From Thermoflexia bacterium (GTDB lineage Bacteria; Chloroflexota; Anaerolineae; B4-G1), in the NCBI GenBank assembly GCA_011192155.1, contig DUEK01000023.1, positions 1 through 35,470 of the forward strand: DNA of 35,470 nt. The letters run 5' to 3'. Both the position numbers and the translations under genes were made by a program. Of this stretch, positions 1 to 7,326 are shown piece by piece. Within the stretch, counting starts at the first letter, position 1. Every line of letters begins with the position of its first letter. Below the pieces are notes generated by a model, which was not told the origin of the DNA, made no database searches, and saw only the letters and a list, made by a program, of their open reading frames with translations.

Positions 1-1302
1 GCGGTCTCTATTGATGGCCGCCTGCGCGAAAATCTGACCGCTATCCCCGACGGGCGCTGGCTGAACCTGTTCGACGTCGGCCATGTCATCACCGATAAAC
101 TCCACGACGCCTGGCTGGACGACGTGTTCTACGACCTCCAGTTCGGGGCGCGGCTGGCGGCCGGAGAGGCGGCGGAGGCAACGCATATACCACAGTTCGA
201 GGCGACAGCGCTGGGGCTGGTCTCTCACCTGAGCGAGGGGACATCGCTGCCAGACGATGGTGTGGTCGGTTTCGTCGAAATGAGCTTTGACGAGGGAGGT
301 GTGCGTACTTTTGCGTTACGGCTCAGAGACCCTGTGACGCGGCTGCGGTGGCCGGAGCCAGGCGTCCCCACCACCATCGTCGTGCAGGCCACGCTGCCGC
401 AGGGGGAATTGATCGTGCGCGGAGCCAGTCTGATTGACGAGCGCACCGGCGGCTTTCAATCGCTGGTGCTATCCGATCAGGGCCGCTTCCGGCTGGCCCA
501 CTCCGGCGACGTCAAAATCTACGAGAACCTGGACGTGTTAGGGCGCGCGTTCCTCGTCCACAACGCGGCGGCGGTCGCCGGCGACGAAGACGCGCTGGCC
601 TTGATGCGCGATCCGGCGTTCGACCCGGCGGCGACGGTCGTATTGGCGCGCGGAGACGATTCCGCATGGTCGCCCACACAGCCATCCGTCACTCGCGTAA
701 CCCACTATGCGCCGGAGCGCGTCGAGATCGAGCTAGAGGCCCAAGCGCCGGGCTATCTCGTCCTCACTGACGCCTGGTACCCTGGCTGGCAGGCGACAGT
801 GGATAACGAGCCGGCGCCAATCTATCGGGCCGACCTGCTCTTTCGGGCGGTGGCCGTGGAGGCAGGCCAGCATCACGTCATCTTTACGTTCCGCCCCGCG
901 AGCCTGTGGATCGGTATGAGCATCAGCCTGACGGGGCTGACCGGGCTGGCTCTGGCGTTGTCCAAAGCCAGACGCGGTGATATAATGAGCATTGGTATCG
1001 TAGAGAGTACAAAGCCTATATTTCGCATCCTGACGCAGCCTATTTGTGTCTTTTCAAAAAGCGGGGAAAGAAACCAGGTTTTTCAGAAAAAACCTGGTTT
1101 CTCACTGACCCAGATGGCGAATCTGCCCAAATTGGGTTTGGAAGAACAAAGTGTCAAGCCCCAAATCAAGCTGTCCAGAGGTGCGGAAAATAGGCAAAGG
1201 AGAGCAAAAGATGAACACCGTGAACCGCATACTGATCGTGATACTGCTGTTGGTCGTGATGGTGTTGTGCAACATCCTGTTGGTAGCGCCGGGGGCCATT
1301 GA
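1..1302 (+). CDS. YfhO-family membrane protein, C-terminal part (5' end outside window)
   Basis: The frame is open from base 1, so the start lies upstream of the window. The visible part matches the extracytoplasmic C-terminal region of YfhO/DUF-type polytopic proteins: a beta-rich stretch, the motif YLVLTDAWYPGWQATVD (bases about 754-804), and one membrane helix (about 901-960, IGMSISLTGLTGLALALS). YfhO proteins are thought to act in glycosylation of surface polymers; the exact substrate here is unknown. After the helix the frame enters a 182-bp transposon-like element at 1014 and reads through it without a stop. It ends at TGA 1300-1302, inside amaP. The last roughly 96 residues are therefore probably not ancestral and may not fold. 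Family assignment is good; the true native C-terminus is uncertain. Confidence 0.8.
   Translation, partial: AVSIDGRLRENLTAIPDGRWLNLFDVGHVITDKLHDAWLDDVFYDLQFGARLAAGEAAEATHIPQFEATALGLVSHLSEGTSLPDDGVVGFVEMSFDEGGVRTFALRLRDPVTRLRWPEPGVPTTIVVQATLPQGELIVRGASLIDERTGGFQSLVLSDQGRFRLAHSGDVKIYENLDVLGRAFLVHNAAAVAGDEDALALMRDPAFDPAATVVLARGDDSAWSPTQPSVTRVTHYAPERVEIELEAQAPGYLVLTDAWYPGWQATVDNEPAPIYRADLLFRAVAVEAGQHHVIFTFRPASLWIGMSISLTGLTGLALALSKARRGDIMSIGIVESTKPIFRILTQPICVFSKSGERNQVFQKKPGFSLTQMANLPKLGLEEQSVKPQIKLSRGAENRQRRAKDEHREPHTDRDTAVGRDGVVQHPVGSAGGH
958..986 (+). promoter_or_regulatory. Putative sigma70-type promoter for amaP
   Basis: TTGTCC (958-963), a 17-base spacer and a perfect TATAAT (981-986) lie inside the 3' end of the YfhO-like gene. 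The next plus-strand start is amaP at 1211. The transposon-like element at 1014-1195 would then lie in the amaP leader. This is predicted from sequence only. Confidence 0.5.
1014..1195 (+). mobile_element. MITE-like element family A, copy 1 (182 bp)
   Basis: The ends form imperfect 14-bp terminal inverted repeats, gcctatatttcgca (1014-1027) and tgcggaaaataggc (1182-1195), matching at 12 of 14 positions. A 3-bp AAA flanks both sides (1011-1013 and 1196-1198), a possible target duplication. The centre holds a 15-bp-stem palindrome (1069-1083 with 1088-1102) of the form agaaaccaggttttt. A second copy lies in reverse orientation at 11886-12069. There is no open frame for a transposase, so it would need to be moved in trans. 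It sits just before the amaP ribosome binding site and is read in frame by the upstream gene. Confidence 0.75.
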
Positions 1303-1855
1303 CGCGGTCGCGCTGCAATCGGCCGCACTGGCGGATTTCTTTGATACCTTCCAACCCTGGGCGCGGGTGGGTCTGGGCGCCCTTTTCGCCCTGGCGCTGG
1401 ATATTGTCCTGATCTTGTTCATTATCCTCGAGGTGCGCCGCCCCAAGCGCAAGGCCATTCGCGTCGAAAAAGCCACCGGCGGGGAGGTGCAAGTCAGCAT
1501 CAACTCTATCGCCGACCGGCTGAGGTACGAGGTGGATCGCCTCCCCGATGTCTTGCGCGTCAAATCAAAGGTCGGGGCCAAACGCGGCGGCGTCGTGATC
1601 GAACTGGATGTGGAGACGGTGGCCGGGGTTGACGTGCCGGAGAAGGCGGCCCTGATCGTAGAACAGGCCCAACAGGTGATAGAAGAACAGATGGGGCTTA
1701 AACTGAGCAAGCCTACCAAGGTCAACCTGCGCGCCGCGCCCTATTCCAAGACGCCCAAGATGACCGTCAGGCCAAAGGTGAATGAGCAACCGCCCATCGC
1801 GTCACATCCCGATGAACCGGAAGAAGATAATTTACCTGTCCTAGCGGAGGTCTAG
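1211..1855 (+). CDS. amaP: AmaP-like membrane protein with Asp23/Gls24-type domain
   Basis: The 214-residue product has two N-terminal membrane helices (about 5-26 and 52-73), a basic segment (RRPKRK, 76-81), and then a region (about 91-177) resembling the Asp23/Gls24 fold, containing SINSIADRLRYEVDRLPDV. This is the layout of AmaP, the alkaline-shock anchor protein that tethers Asp23 at the membrane in Gram-positive bacteria. The start ATG 1211 is chosen over an earlier in-frame GTG at 1151 because AAAGGAGAG (1196-1204) precedes it at good spacing and the hydrophobic helix begins right after it. No separate asp23 gene is visible nearby. The 3' end overlaps the convergent lipoprotein gene by a few bases. 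The gene name is by similarity of architecture. Confidence 0.7.
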   Translation: MNTVNRILIVILLLVVMVLCNILLVAPGAIDAVALQSAALADFFDTFQPWARVGLGALFALALDIVLILFIILEVRRPKRKAIRVEKATGGEVQVSINSIADRLRYEVDRLPDVLRVKSKVGAKRGGVVIELDVETVAGVDVPEKAALIVEQAQQVIEEQMGLKLSKPTKVNLRAAPYSKTPKMTVRPKVNEQPPIASHPDEPEEDNLPVLAEV

Positions 1856-2418
1856 TCGGGCTTGGGCTTGCCAGAGACCGTCATCTGGCCCGCGCCGATC
1901 TGCACGTCGGTGATGATGGCCTCAGATCCATTCACCTGGATATTCTCGGCCAGCGCCTGATTGATCACTTGGGTCAGCGATTGCAGAACCGATTCTGGCA
2001 CGGGCAGGGGGCCAAGCGCGATCTCTTCGACCGTGATAGCGACTCCGCCGGTCGCGGCTCCGATGGAAAAAGCAACCATGCCGGGCAGAGAGATCGAGTC
2101 CGCCGCCATCACCGTGCCATAGACCTCGATGCGGTCATTGCGAAAATGTACCTGAACTTGACTGATGGGAGGAGGCTCTTTCTGCGCGGCGAGCATTTGC
2201 GCCACCAACGACGTCATCTCCTCCTCGGTGATAGAGATGGTAAAGACGCCGTCGGCGTCCTGGTCTACCGCATCCATCCGCTCTGCAAAGCCTTGAGCGG
2301 CGTCCTCGGAGGGCGTTAGCGCATAAGGCGGCTGCGGGCCGCCCAAGATCGTGCAGCAGCAACAGGCTTGCGCGGCGACGACCAGCGCGACGAGCGGAAC
2401 TAGGATTTGAGAACGCAT
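1852..2418 (-). CDS. Putative secreted lipoprotein, DUF2993/LmeA-like lipid-binding fold possible
   Basis: A 188-residue protein with a short N-terminal hydrophobic signal followed by a run of four cysteines (residues 19-22, after VVAAQA), suggesting lipoprotein processing although the lipobox is not canonical. The mature part is acidic and rich in alternating beta segments (QVQVHFRNDRIEVYGTV; GGVAITVEEIALG), the pattern seen in DUF2993/LmeA-type proteins; this similarity is by eye and uncertain. An AGGAGG-like site (complement of 2423-2429) precedes ATG 2416-2418. It diverges from scpB and overlaps the convergent amaP stop. Function unknown. Confidence 0.6.
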   Translation of the reverse strand: MRSQILVPLVALVVAAQACCCCTILGGPQPPYALTPSEDAAQGFAERMDAVDQDADGVFTISITEEEMTSLVAQMLAAQKEPPPISQVQVHFRNDRIEVYGTVMAADSISLPGMVAFSIGAATGGVAITVEEIALGPLPVPESVLQSLTQVINQALAENIQVNGSEAIITDVQIGAGQMTVSGKPKPD

Positions 2419-2465
2419 TACTGCCTCCTGATTAGCTATTTTCTAAATTCGTTGTAGGAGTTCCT

Positions 2466-3047
2466 GTGGATTATAACACAAACGACGGGGACGTAAAAGA
2501 GAAAACCACACCTGAAAAAGGCATCCTCAGCATAGCGGCGCGGGTAGAAAGCCTGCTTTTTGTAGCCGATGCTCCCGTATCCACCGATCGCCTGGCAAGG
2601 GCGTTGGAAGCCACAGAAGGACAAGTCGAGGGCGCGCTATCAGAATTAGAGACCGCCTACGCGGAGCGCGGCCTGCACTTGCAACGGATCGGCAACCACC
2701 TGCAACTCACCACCGTGCCAGAGGCCGCGCCCTACATTGAGCGCTTTATGGGCCTGGAAGCGCGCACGACACTTTCACGGGCCGCCCTGGAGGCGCTGGG
2801 CATTATCGCTTACCGTCAGCCAATCACCCGCCCTGAGGTTGATGCCATCCGAGGCGTCAATTCAGACAGTGTCCTGCGCACCCTGCTGCGCGCTGGCGTG
2901 ATCGAAGAAGTGGGGCGAGCGCCGACAGTGGGCCGCCCTATCCTCTATGGCACTACCTTCGAGTTTCTGCAACACTTTGGACTGCGCGGCCTGAACGAAT
3001 TGCCTCCGTTGGATACACTACCGGGTGAGGACGAGAAAGAGGCATGA
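2466..3047 (+). CDS. scpB: Segregation and condensation protein B
   Basis: A 193-residue protein made of two winged-helix domains, as in ScpB, the regulatory partner of the SMC-ScpA condensin complex that compacts and segregates chromosomes. Diagnostic segments are RVESLLFVADAPVSTDRLA (about 20-38), ALGIIAYRQPITRPEVDAIRG (about 103-123, family signature) and VGRPILYGTTFEFLQHFGL near the end. Length is typical. Translation starts at GTG 2466, five bases after TAGGAG (2455-2460); no better ATG exists. Its stop overlaps the next start in an ATGA, so it is translationally coupled to the DNRLRE protein. Its usual neighbour scpA lies about 16 kb away on the other strand. Confidence 0.93.
   Translation: MDYNTNDGDVKEKTTPEKGILSIAARVESLLFVADAPVSTDRLARALEATEGQVEGALSELETAYAERGLHLQRIGNHLQLTTVPEAAPYIERFMGLEARTTLSRAALEALGIIAYRQPITRPEVDAIRGVNSDSVLRTLLRAGVIEEVGRAPTVGRPILYGTTFEFLQHFGLRGLNELPPLDTLPGEDEKEA
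2470..2498 (-). promoter_or_regulatory. Putative promoter of the lipoprotein gene
   Basis: On the minus strand TTTTAC (2498-2493), a 17-base spacer and TGT-TATAAT (-10 at 2475-2470) point toward the gene starting at 2418. The promoter lies within the first codons of scpB. The TGTTATAATC string recurs in front of scpA. Confidence 0.45.
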
Positions 3048-4351
3048 CAAAAAAAGATCGTCGGAAATTTTTGGCGCGCGCCATCGCCTCTCTGCTGGCC
3101 CTGGCCGGCGTATCGCTGTACCTGGTTGAACCAGCAATCCCCGCCACCGCTCAGGAGGACCGCGTGCTGCAAATCTGGCCCGACCGCAGCGTGGGAGTCA
3201 CTTCTGGCCTGCTGCAGGGTTCGACGACGCACGCCGTCCAGCAAGTGTTTCCTTGGGGCGTCTTTCGTACCTCAAACGGCGCCGTCGTACGAGGCCGCAC
3301 CTACCTTCATTTCCCGCTCGATGTGTTTCCCCCGGGTACCGAGATCGTGCGGGCCACATTGCACGCCTACGTGGACACCGGTTCGCGCGCGGGGGAGGCG
3401 GCGTTTGGCCTGTATCGCGTCCTCGACCCGTGGGGGCAGGAGAGATGGGGAGGCGACCCGGCGGCCTGGCCTGCGCTTCTCACTTTGCCCATCGCGGTCA
3501 CAACAGCTCATTTTGACTCGACGACCCCGGCGGCTTCTTTGCCCATTCCCGCGCCCATTGACGCCCCCCTGCCCACTCCACCGCCAACTTTGACGCCGGC
3601 AGATACACCCACGCCGACCACTGCGCCTGCGTCAACCGCTACTCCGACCGTTACCCCAACGCCAACCGCCACGCCCACGCTGGCGGCGACGTCCACCCCC
3701 ACAGTGACGCTTACACCGCCGGCGACCCCTACACTCACCGTGACACTCACCCCCTCAAATACCGGGTCGTACCAACCGGGAGGGCCGGGGCTGGCCGCAC
3801 CTACTGGCGCTCCACGACGGCGCGCCCTGCTGCGCTACCTGTGGCCGTGGAGCAAGGATGAGGTCACGTCCACGCTATTCGACTCGCCAATAGCCACACT
3901 GCCCACCTCGCCGTTAGCCACAGCGACAAAGACCGGGCCGACCGCAACTCCCTCCACACCCACACCCACGCCGATGCCGCTTCCACCATCCTCCACGCCG
4001 GTCGTGACGCTTGAAGAAGTGGCGGGGACCTGGCTCGCGTGGGACGTCACTGCGCTGGCGCGAGCCTGGCTATCGGGAGAAGCGGCCGACCAGGGAATAG
4101 CCCTGGCATCCGCCCCTGACCCCGACGCCGACCCGGATGAGGCGGGCGACCTGCTCGTGGCGCGGTGGCTCGCCATTGATGACCCAGAGACACTGCCCTA
4201 CCTCATTGTCGAAATCAAAGTGTACCCGGTCACGCCTACGCCGGTACCGGTGCTCCCGCCCGCTGGCGGGGTTGCGCGGTGGCGGAGCGCGGGATTGTTG
4301 CTCATCGGTGCGGCGCTGCTGGCGCTGGGCTTGATCGCGCGGCGCACATAA
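3044..4351 (+). CDS. Secreted DNRLRE-domain protein with Pro/Thr-rich insert and C-terminal membrane anchor
   Basis: The 435-residue protein starts with a signal-type N-terminus (KKDRRKFLARAIASLLALAG) and ends with a membrane helix (about 412-431) followed by RRT, so it is probably exported and anchored. Residues about 42-160 (TYLHFPLDVFPPGTEIVRAT, then a WGGDP segment) match the first half of a DNRLRE carbohydrate/adhesion-type domain. Residues about 323-393 (WLAWDVTALARAWLSG, then GIALAS) match its second half. Between them lies a long TPT/PTP-rich region (about 165-322), so the domain is split by a low-complexity linker. The ATG overlaps the scpB stop (ATGA). DNRLRE modules are known from bacterial cell-surface proteins; the ligand is unknown. 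Confidence 0.75.
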   Translation: MTKKDRRKFLARAIASLLALAGVSLYLVEPAIPATAQEDRVLQIWPDRSVGVTSGLLQGSTTHAVQQVFPWGVFRTSNGAVVRGRTYLHFPLDVFPPGTEIVRATLHAYVDTGSRAGEAAFGLYRVLDPWGQERWGGDPAAWPALLTLPIAVTTAHFDSTTPAASLPIPAPIDAPLPTPPPTLTPADTPTPTTAPASTATPTVTPTPTATPTLAATSTPTVTLTPPATPTLTVTLTPSNTGSYQPGGPGLAAPTGAPRRRALLRYLWPWSKDEVTSTLFDSPIATLPTSPLATATKTGPTATPSTPTPTPMPLPPSSTPVVTLEEVAGTWLAWDVTALARAWLSGEAADQGIALASAPDPDADPDEAGDLLVARWLAIDDPETLPYLIVEIKVYPVTPTPVPVLPPAGGVARWRSAGLLLIGAALLALGLIARRT

Positions 4352-4403
4352 GCCGGGTTGCTACCCCAACCCACAACAGAACTCATCACCAGGAGGAAAA
4401 AGA

Positions 4404-4784
4404 ATGACACGCACAATCAACAGAGCAGACGATTATCTCTCGCGAGTGCTCAAGCACATCCCATCCGAGATCGTGATGGCCTACGTTGCCATTGATGGTG
4501 TGCTGCGCAGCAGCTACAATCCCAATGTGTGGGACGAGCGGGAGACGCTAAAGACGCTATTGTGGATCACGCTTGGTACATTGACGATCCTCACGCCGTT
4601 CTGGATGTACCGCGTGATGCGCGTCAAACGTCCGGCGCAAATTTTTATCTCCACGCTCTCTGTGCCCGTCTGGCTCTTTGCCCTGGGCGGGCCATTCGCT
4701 TTGCTCGATTGGTACCAGCCCGCGTTCGGCGCCATCGTCCTGCCGCTCTACACTCTGATCATCCCCATCATCACCCGCTCTTGA
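4404..4784 (+). CDS. Small integral membrane protein, function unknown
   Basis: A 126-residue protein with three predicted membrane helices: about 52-70 (LLWITLGTLTILTPFWMY), 79-99 (IFISTLSVPVWLFALGGPFAL) and 104-124. The N-terminal 45 residues are polar and helical. AGGAGG lies eight bases before ATG 4404, so the start is secure. I do not recognise the family. It sits alone between the DNRLRE protein and the toroid protein on the same strand and may share their transcript. Confidence 0.75.
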   Translation: MTRTINRADDYLSRVLKHIPSEIVMAYVAIDGVLRSSYNPNVWDERETLKTLLWITLGTLTILTPFWMYRVMRVKRPAQIFISTLSVPVWLFALGGPFALLDWYQPAFGAIVLPLYTLIIPIITRS

Positions 4785-4805
4785 CAAATTCAAAAAGAGA
4801 TTGAT

Positions 4806-5783
4806 ATGGCAAACCCAACTCAATGGCTGCTCGAATGTGACGAACCCTGGACCCGCTACCGCGCGCTGCTAGACCTGCTCGGCCGGCCCGAGGACGACGC
4901 CGAGGTGCAGGCCGCCCGCGCCGAGATGTTGACCTACCCCCAGGTACGGGCGCTCATTGCCGAGACCGCCGCCTGGCCCGGCTACCCTCTCAAGCGGCAC
5001 AGCGACGCCAAGCACCCCATCTACAAATTCAGCACACTGGCCGACTTTGGCGCGCGGGCCGATGACCCTGGAATGGCGGACGGGATCGAGGCCGTGCTGT
5101 CTCACCAGTCGCCGGAGGGCGCGTTCCAGACAATGGTGAACGTCCCTAAATCGTTCGGCGGGACGGGCGAGGATGCGTGGACGTGGATGTTGTGCGATGC
5201 GCCGACGCTGCTCTACGCCCTACTGGCTTTTGACCTGAACAACGACCCCCGCGTGCAGCGGGCAATCGAGCACCTGGCGGGCCTGGTGGACGAGAACGGC
5301 TACCGCTGCTTGGTCGCGCCAGAACTGGGTAAATTCCGGGGGCCGGGCCGCAAAGCCGACCCCTGCCCCATCGTCAACGTCTATGCGCTCAAGGCGCTTT
5401 CTCAAGTACCCGAGTTGTTGGATAGCCCGGCCACACGCGCCGGAGCCGAGATGCTCCTCTGGCACTGGGAGCATCAGACCGAGCGTAAAATCTACATGTT
5501 TGGCATCGGTACCGACTTTCGCAAGCTCAAATACCCCTTTGTCTGGTACAACATCCTGCACGTGGCGGACACGCTCAGCCGCTTTCCCTTTGTCCACGCC
5601 GACCCGCGCTTCCGCGAGATGGTAGAAGCGATCACCGCCCAGGCCGGTGGGGATGGTCGCTACACCGCCGGTTCGATGTACCGCGCCTGGAAAGGCTGGT
5701 CTTTCGCCGATAAGAAACACCCCTCGCCCTGGCTCACCTTCCTGGCGCTGCGGGTGCAGCGGCGAATGGAACAAGCGGCCTGA
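4806..5783 (+). CDS. Alpha/alpha-toroid (prenyltransferase/squalene cyclase-like) protein
   Basis: A 325-residue soluble protein with repeated helical hairpins and short Gly/Phe-rich turns such as HQSPEGAFQTMVN, LAGLVDENGYRCLV and ITAQAGGDGRYTAG, typical of the terpenoid cyclase/protein prenyltransferase alpha-toroid fold. The aspartate-rich catalytic motifs of true squalene-hopene cyclases are absent, so cyclase activity is not supported. Conserved aromatic and charged segments (GEDAWTWMLCD; FVWYNILHVAD) suggest a binding cavity. It starts at ATG 4806, with AAAAAGAGA just upstream. Related proteins in other bacteria are generally unannotated. Role unknown; possibly co-transcribed with the hydrolase 29 bases downstream. 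Confidence 0.7.
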   Translation: MANPTQWLLECDEPWTRYRALLDLLGRPEDDAEVQAARAEMLTYPQVRALIAETAAWPGYPLKRHSDAKHPIYKFSTLADFGARADDPGMADGIEAVLSHQSPEGAFQTMVNVPKSFGGTGEDAWTWMLCDAPTLLYALLAFDLNNDPRVQRAIEHLAGLVDENGYRCLVAPELGKFRGPGRKADPCPIVNVYALKALSQVPELLDSPATRAGAEMLLWHWEHQTERKIYMFGIGTDFRKLKYPFVWYNILHVADTLSRFPFVHADPRFREMVEAITAQAGGDGRYTAGSMYRAWKGWSFADKKHPSPWLTFLALRVQRRMEQAA

Positions 5784-5812
5784 AACCACCGGCCGATCAG
5801 GAGAACGACAAA

Positions 5813-6619
5813 ATGCCAAAACTACACCTCCGCGACATTGATCTTTACTACGAAACCACAGGAGAGGGTCAACCCATCCTCTTTATCCACGGCCTGGGTT
5901 CCAGCGGCCGTGACTGGGAACCGCAGATCGCGTTCTTCTCCCAATCCGAACGCCGTTCATCCGCACATTACCAGATCGTCACTTTTGACGTCCGCGGCCA
6001 CGGCCAATCGGACAAGCCGCCCGGCCCCTACAGCATCCGCCTCTTTGCCGACGACACTGCCGAACTGATCAAAGCGCTCGACATTGCGCCCGCGCACGTC
6101 GTCGGCATCTCCATGGGGGGCATGATTGCCTTTCAACTGGCCGTGAGCGCACCCGACCTGGTGAAAAGCCTGACGATCGTCAACAGTGCGCCGGAGCTTG
6201 TCCTCCGCAGCTTTGAGGAGCGACTGCGGGCGCTCCAACGATTGCTCATCACCCACCTGCTGGGAATGCGCAAGATGGGCCAGGTTCTGAGCGAGCGTCT
6301 CCTTCCCAAGCCGGAACACGCAGAACTGCGCCGCATATTCGTCGAACGCTGGGCCGAGAACGATAAACGAGCCTACATTGACTCGATGAAGGCCCTCGTC
6401 GGCTGGAGCGTGGCCGACCGGCTGGGCGACATTCGCTGCCCAACGTTGGTGATCGCGGCGGACGAGGATTATACGCCCATGTCGCTCAAAGAAGCTTACG
6501 TCGCCCAGATAGAGCAAGCGGAATTGGTGGTGATCCAGGACTCACGGCACGCCACCCCTGTGGAACAGCCGGAGCAATTCAACCAGGCATTGATGACGTT
6601 TCTGGCGAGGCAGGTCTGA
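5813..6619 (+). CDS. Alpha/beta-fold hydrolase
   Basis: A 268-residue cytoplasmic hydrolase. It has the oxyanion-hole segment HGLGSSGRDW (26-35), the nucleophile elbow GISMGG with Ser100, a probable acid at Asp219 (ADEDYTP), and His246 (SRHATPVEQPEQF). All catalytic triad positions are present. The closest familiar groups are 3-oxoadipate enol-lactonase-like and other lactone or ester hydrolases; the substrate cannot be told. A helical cap (about 125-200) lies between the core strands. AGGAGA precedes the ATG. Two bases separate it from the HAD phosphatase, so the two are probably translated from one message. Confidence 0.88.
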   Translation: MPKLHLRDIDLYYETTGEGQPILFIHGLGSSGRDWEPQIAFFSQSERRSSAHYQIVTFDVRGHGQSDKPPGPYSIRLFADDTAELIKALDIAPAHVVGISMGGMIAFQLAVSAPDLVKSLTIVNSAPELVLRSFEERLRALQRLLITHLLGMRKMGQVLSERLLPKPEHAELRRIFVERWAENDKRAYIDSMKALVGWSVADRLGDIRCPTLVIAADEDYTPMSLKEAYVAQIEQAELVVIQDSRHATPVEQPEQFNQALMTFLARQV

Positions 6620-6621
6620 GC

Positions 6622-7311
6622 ATGGTCAGCGCGGCGATCTTTGATCTGGACGGCACGCTCTTTGCCGGTCACGTCTGGGAGGGCCTGCCCCGCTACCTGC
6701 GACTGTACCGCCGCAACCGGCTCTGGCTCTACATCTTTTTGGCAACCCACATGCCTCTCGGCATCCTCTCTCAGATGGGATTGTTGGACGGTGAAAAGAT
6801 GCGCCAGACCTGGTCCGGACACATGGCCTGGATGCTACGAGGGATGAACGCAGCGGAGGGCGAGCGCGCCTTCACCTGGGTCGCCGACGAACACGTCTGG
6901 CCCTTGCTGCGGGAGGACATCGCCTCGCTGTTACGAGGACACCAGGCGCGGGGCGAGCGCGTTATCTTGCTTTCGGGCACATTTCAACCGCTGCTGGACG
7001 TCATCGGGGAACGGCTAGGCGTGGACGTGAGCCTCGGCACGCGGCCCGAACTGCGGGACGGGCGTTACACCGGGCGGGCGCTGGAACCGATCTGCCAGGG
7101 GAGCGGCAAAGCGACCAGGCTGCGCGCCTACCTGAACAAAGCAGGCAGCAGCATCGACTTGGCCGCATCCAGCGCTTACGCCGACAGCATCTTTGACCTA
7201 TCAGTACTGGAAATGGTGGGCTGCCCTATCGCCGTCTACCCGGACCAGGAACTGGCGATGCTGGCAACGCAGCGCGGTTGGGAAATTCGTGGCCAAGCCG
7301 AGAAAAGTTAA
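6622..7311 (+). CDS. HAD-superfamily phosphatase, HAD-IB (SerB-like) type
   Basis: A 229-residue protein with all HAD motifs: FDLDGT with nucleophile Asp8 and Asp10, LLSGTF with Ser118, Lys163 (GSGKATR), and YADSIFD with Asp188 and Asp192. The order and the helical cap between motifs I and II fit the HAD-IB group, which includes phosphoserine phosphatase-like and lipid-phosphate phosphatases. The cap has a hydrophobic patch (LWLYIFLATHMPLGILS, about 34-50), so a membrane-associated or lipid substrate is possible. ATG 6622 is tightly coupled to the hydrolase upstream (stop at 6617-6619). The exact substrate is unknown. Confidence 0.85.
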   Translation: MVSAAIFDLDGTLFAGHVWEGLPRYLRLYRRNRLWLYIFLATHMPLGILSQMGLLDGEKMRQTWSGHMAWMLRGMNAAEGERAFTWVADEHVWPLLREDIASLLRGHQARGERVILLSGTFQPLLDVIGERLGVDVSLGTRPELRDGRYTGRALEPICQGSGKATRLRAYLNKAGSSIDLAASSAYADSIFDLSVLEMVGCPIAVYPDQELAMLATQRGWEIRGQAEKS

Positions 7312-7326
7312 ATCAAGTGTAATAAT

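Noticed and set aside
3540-4000. Possible tandem-repeat or CRISPR-like array
   Set aside because: The periodicity reflects TPT/PTP codons in an open frame; units are short and irregular without spacers.
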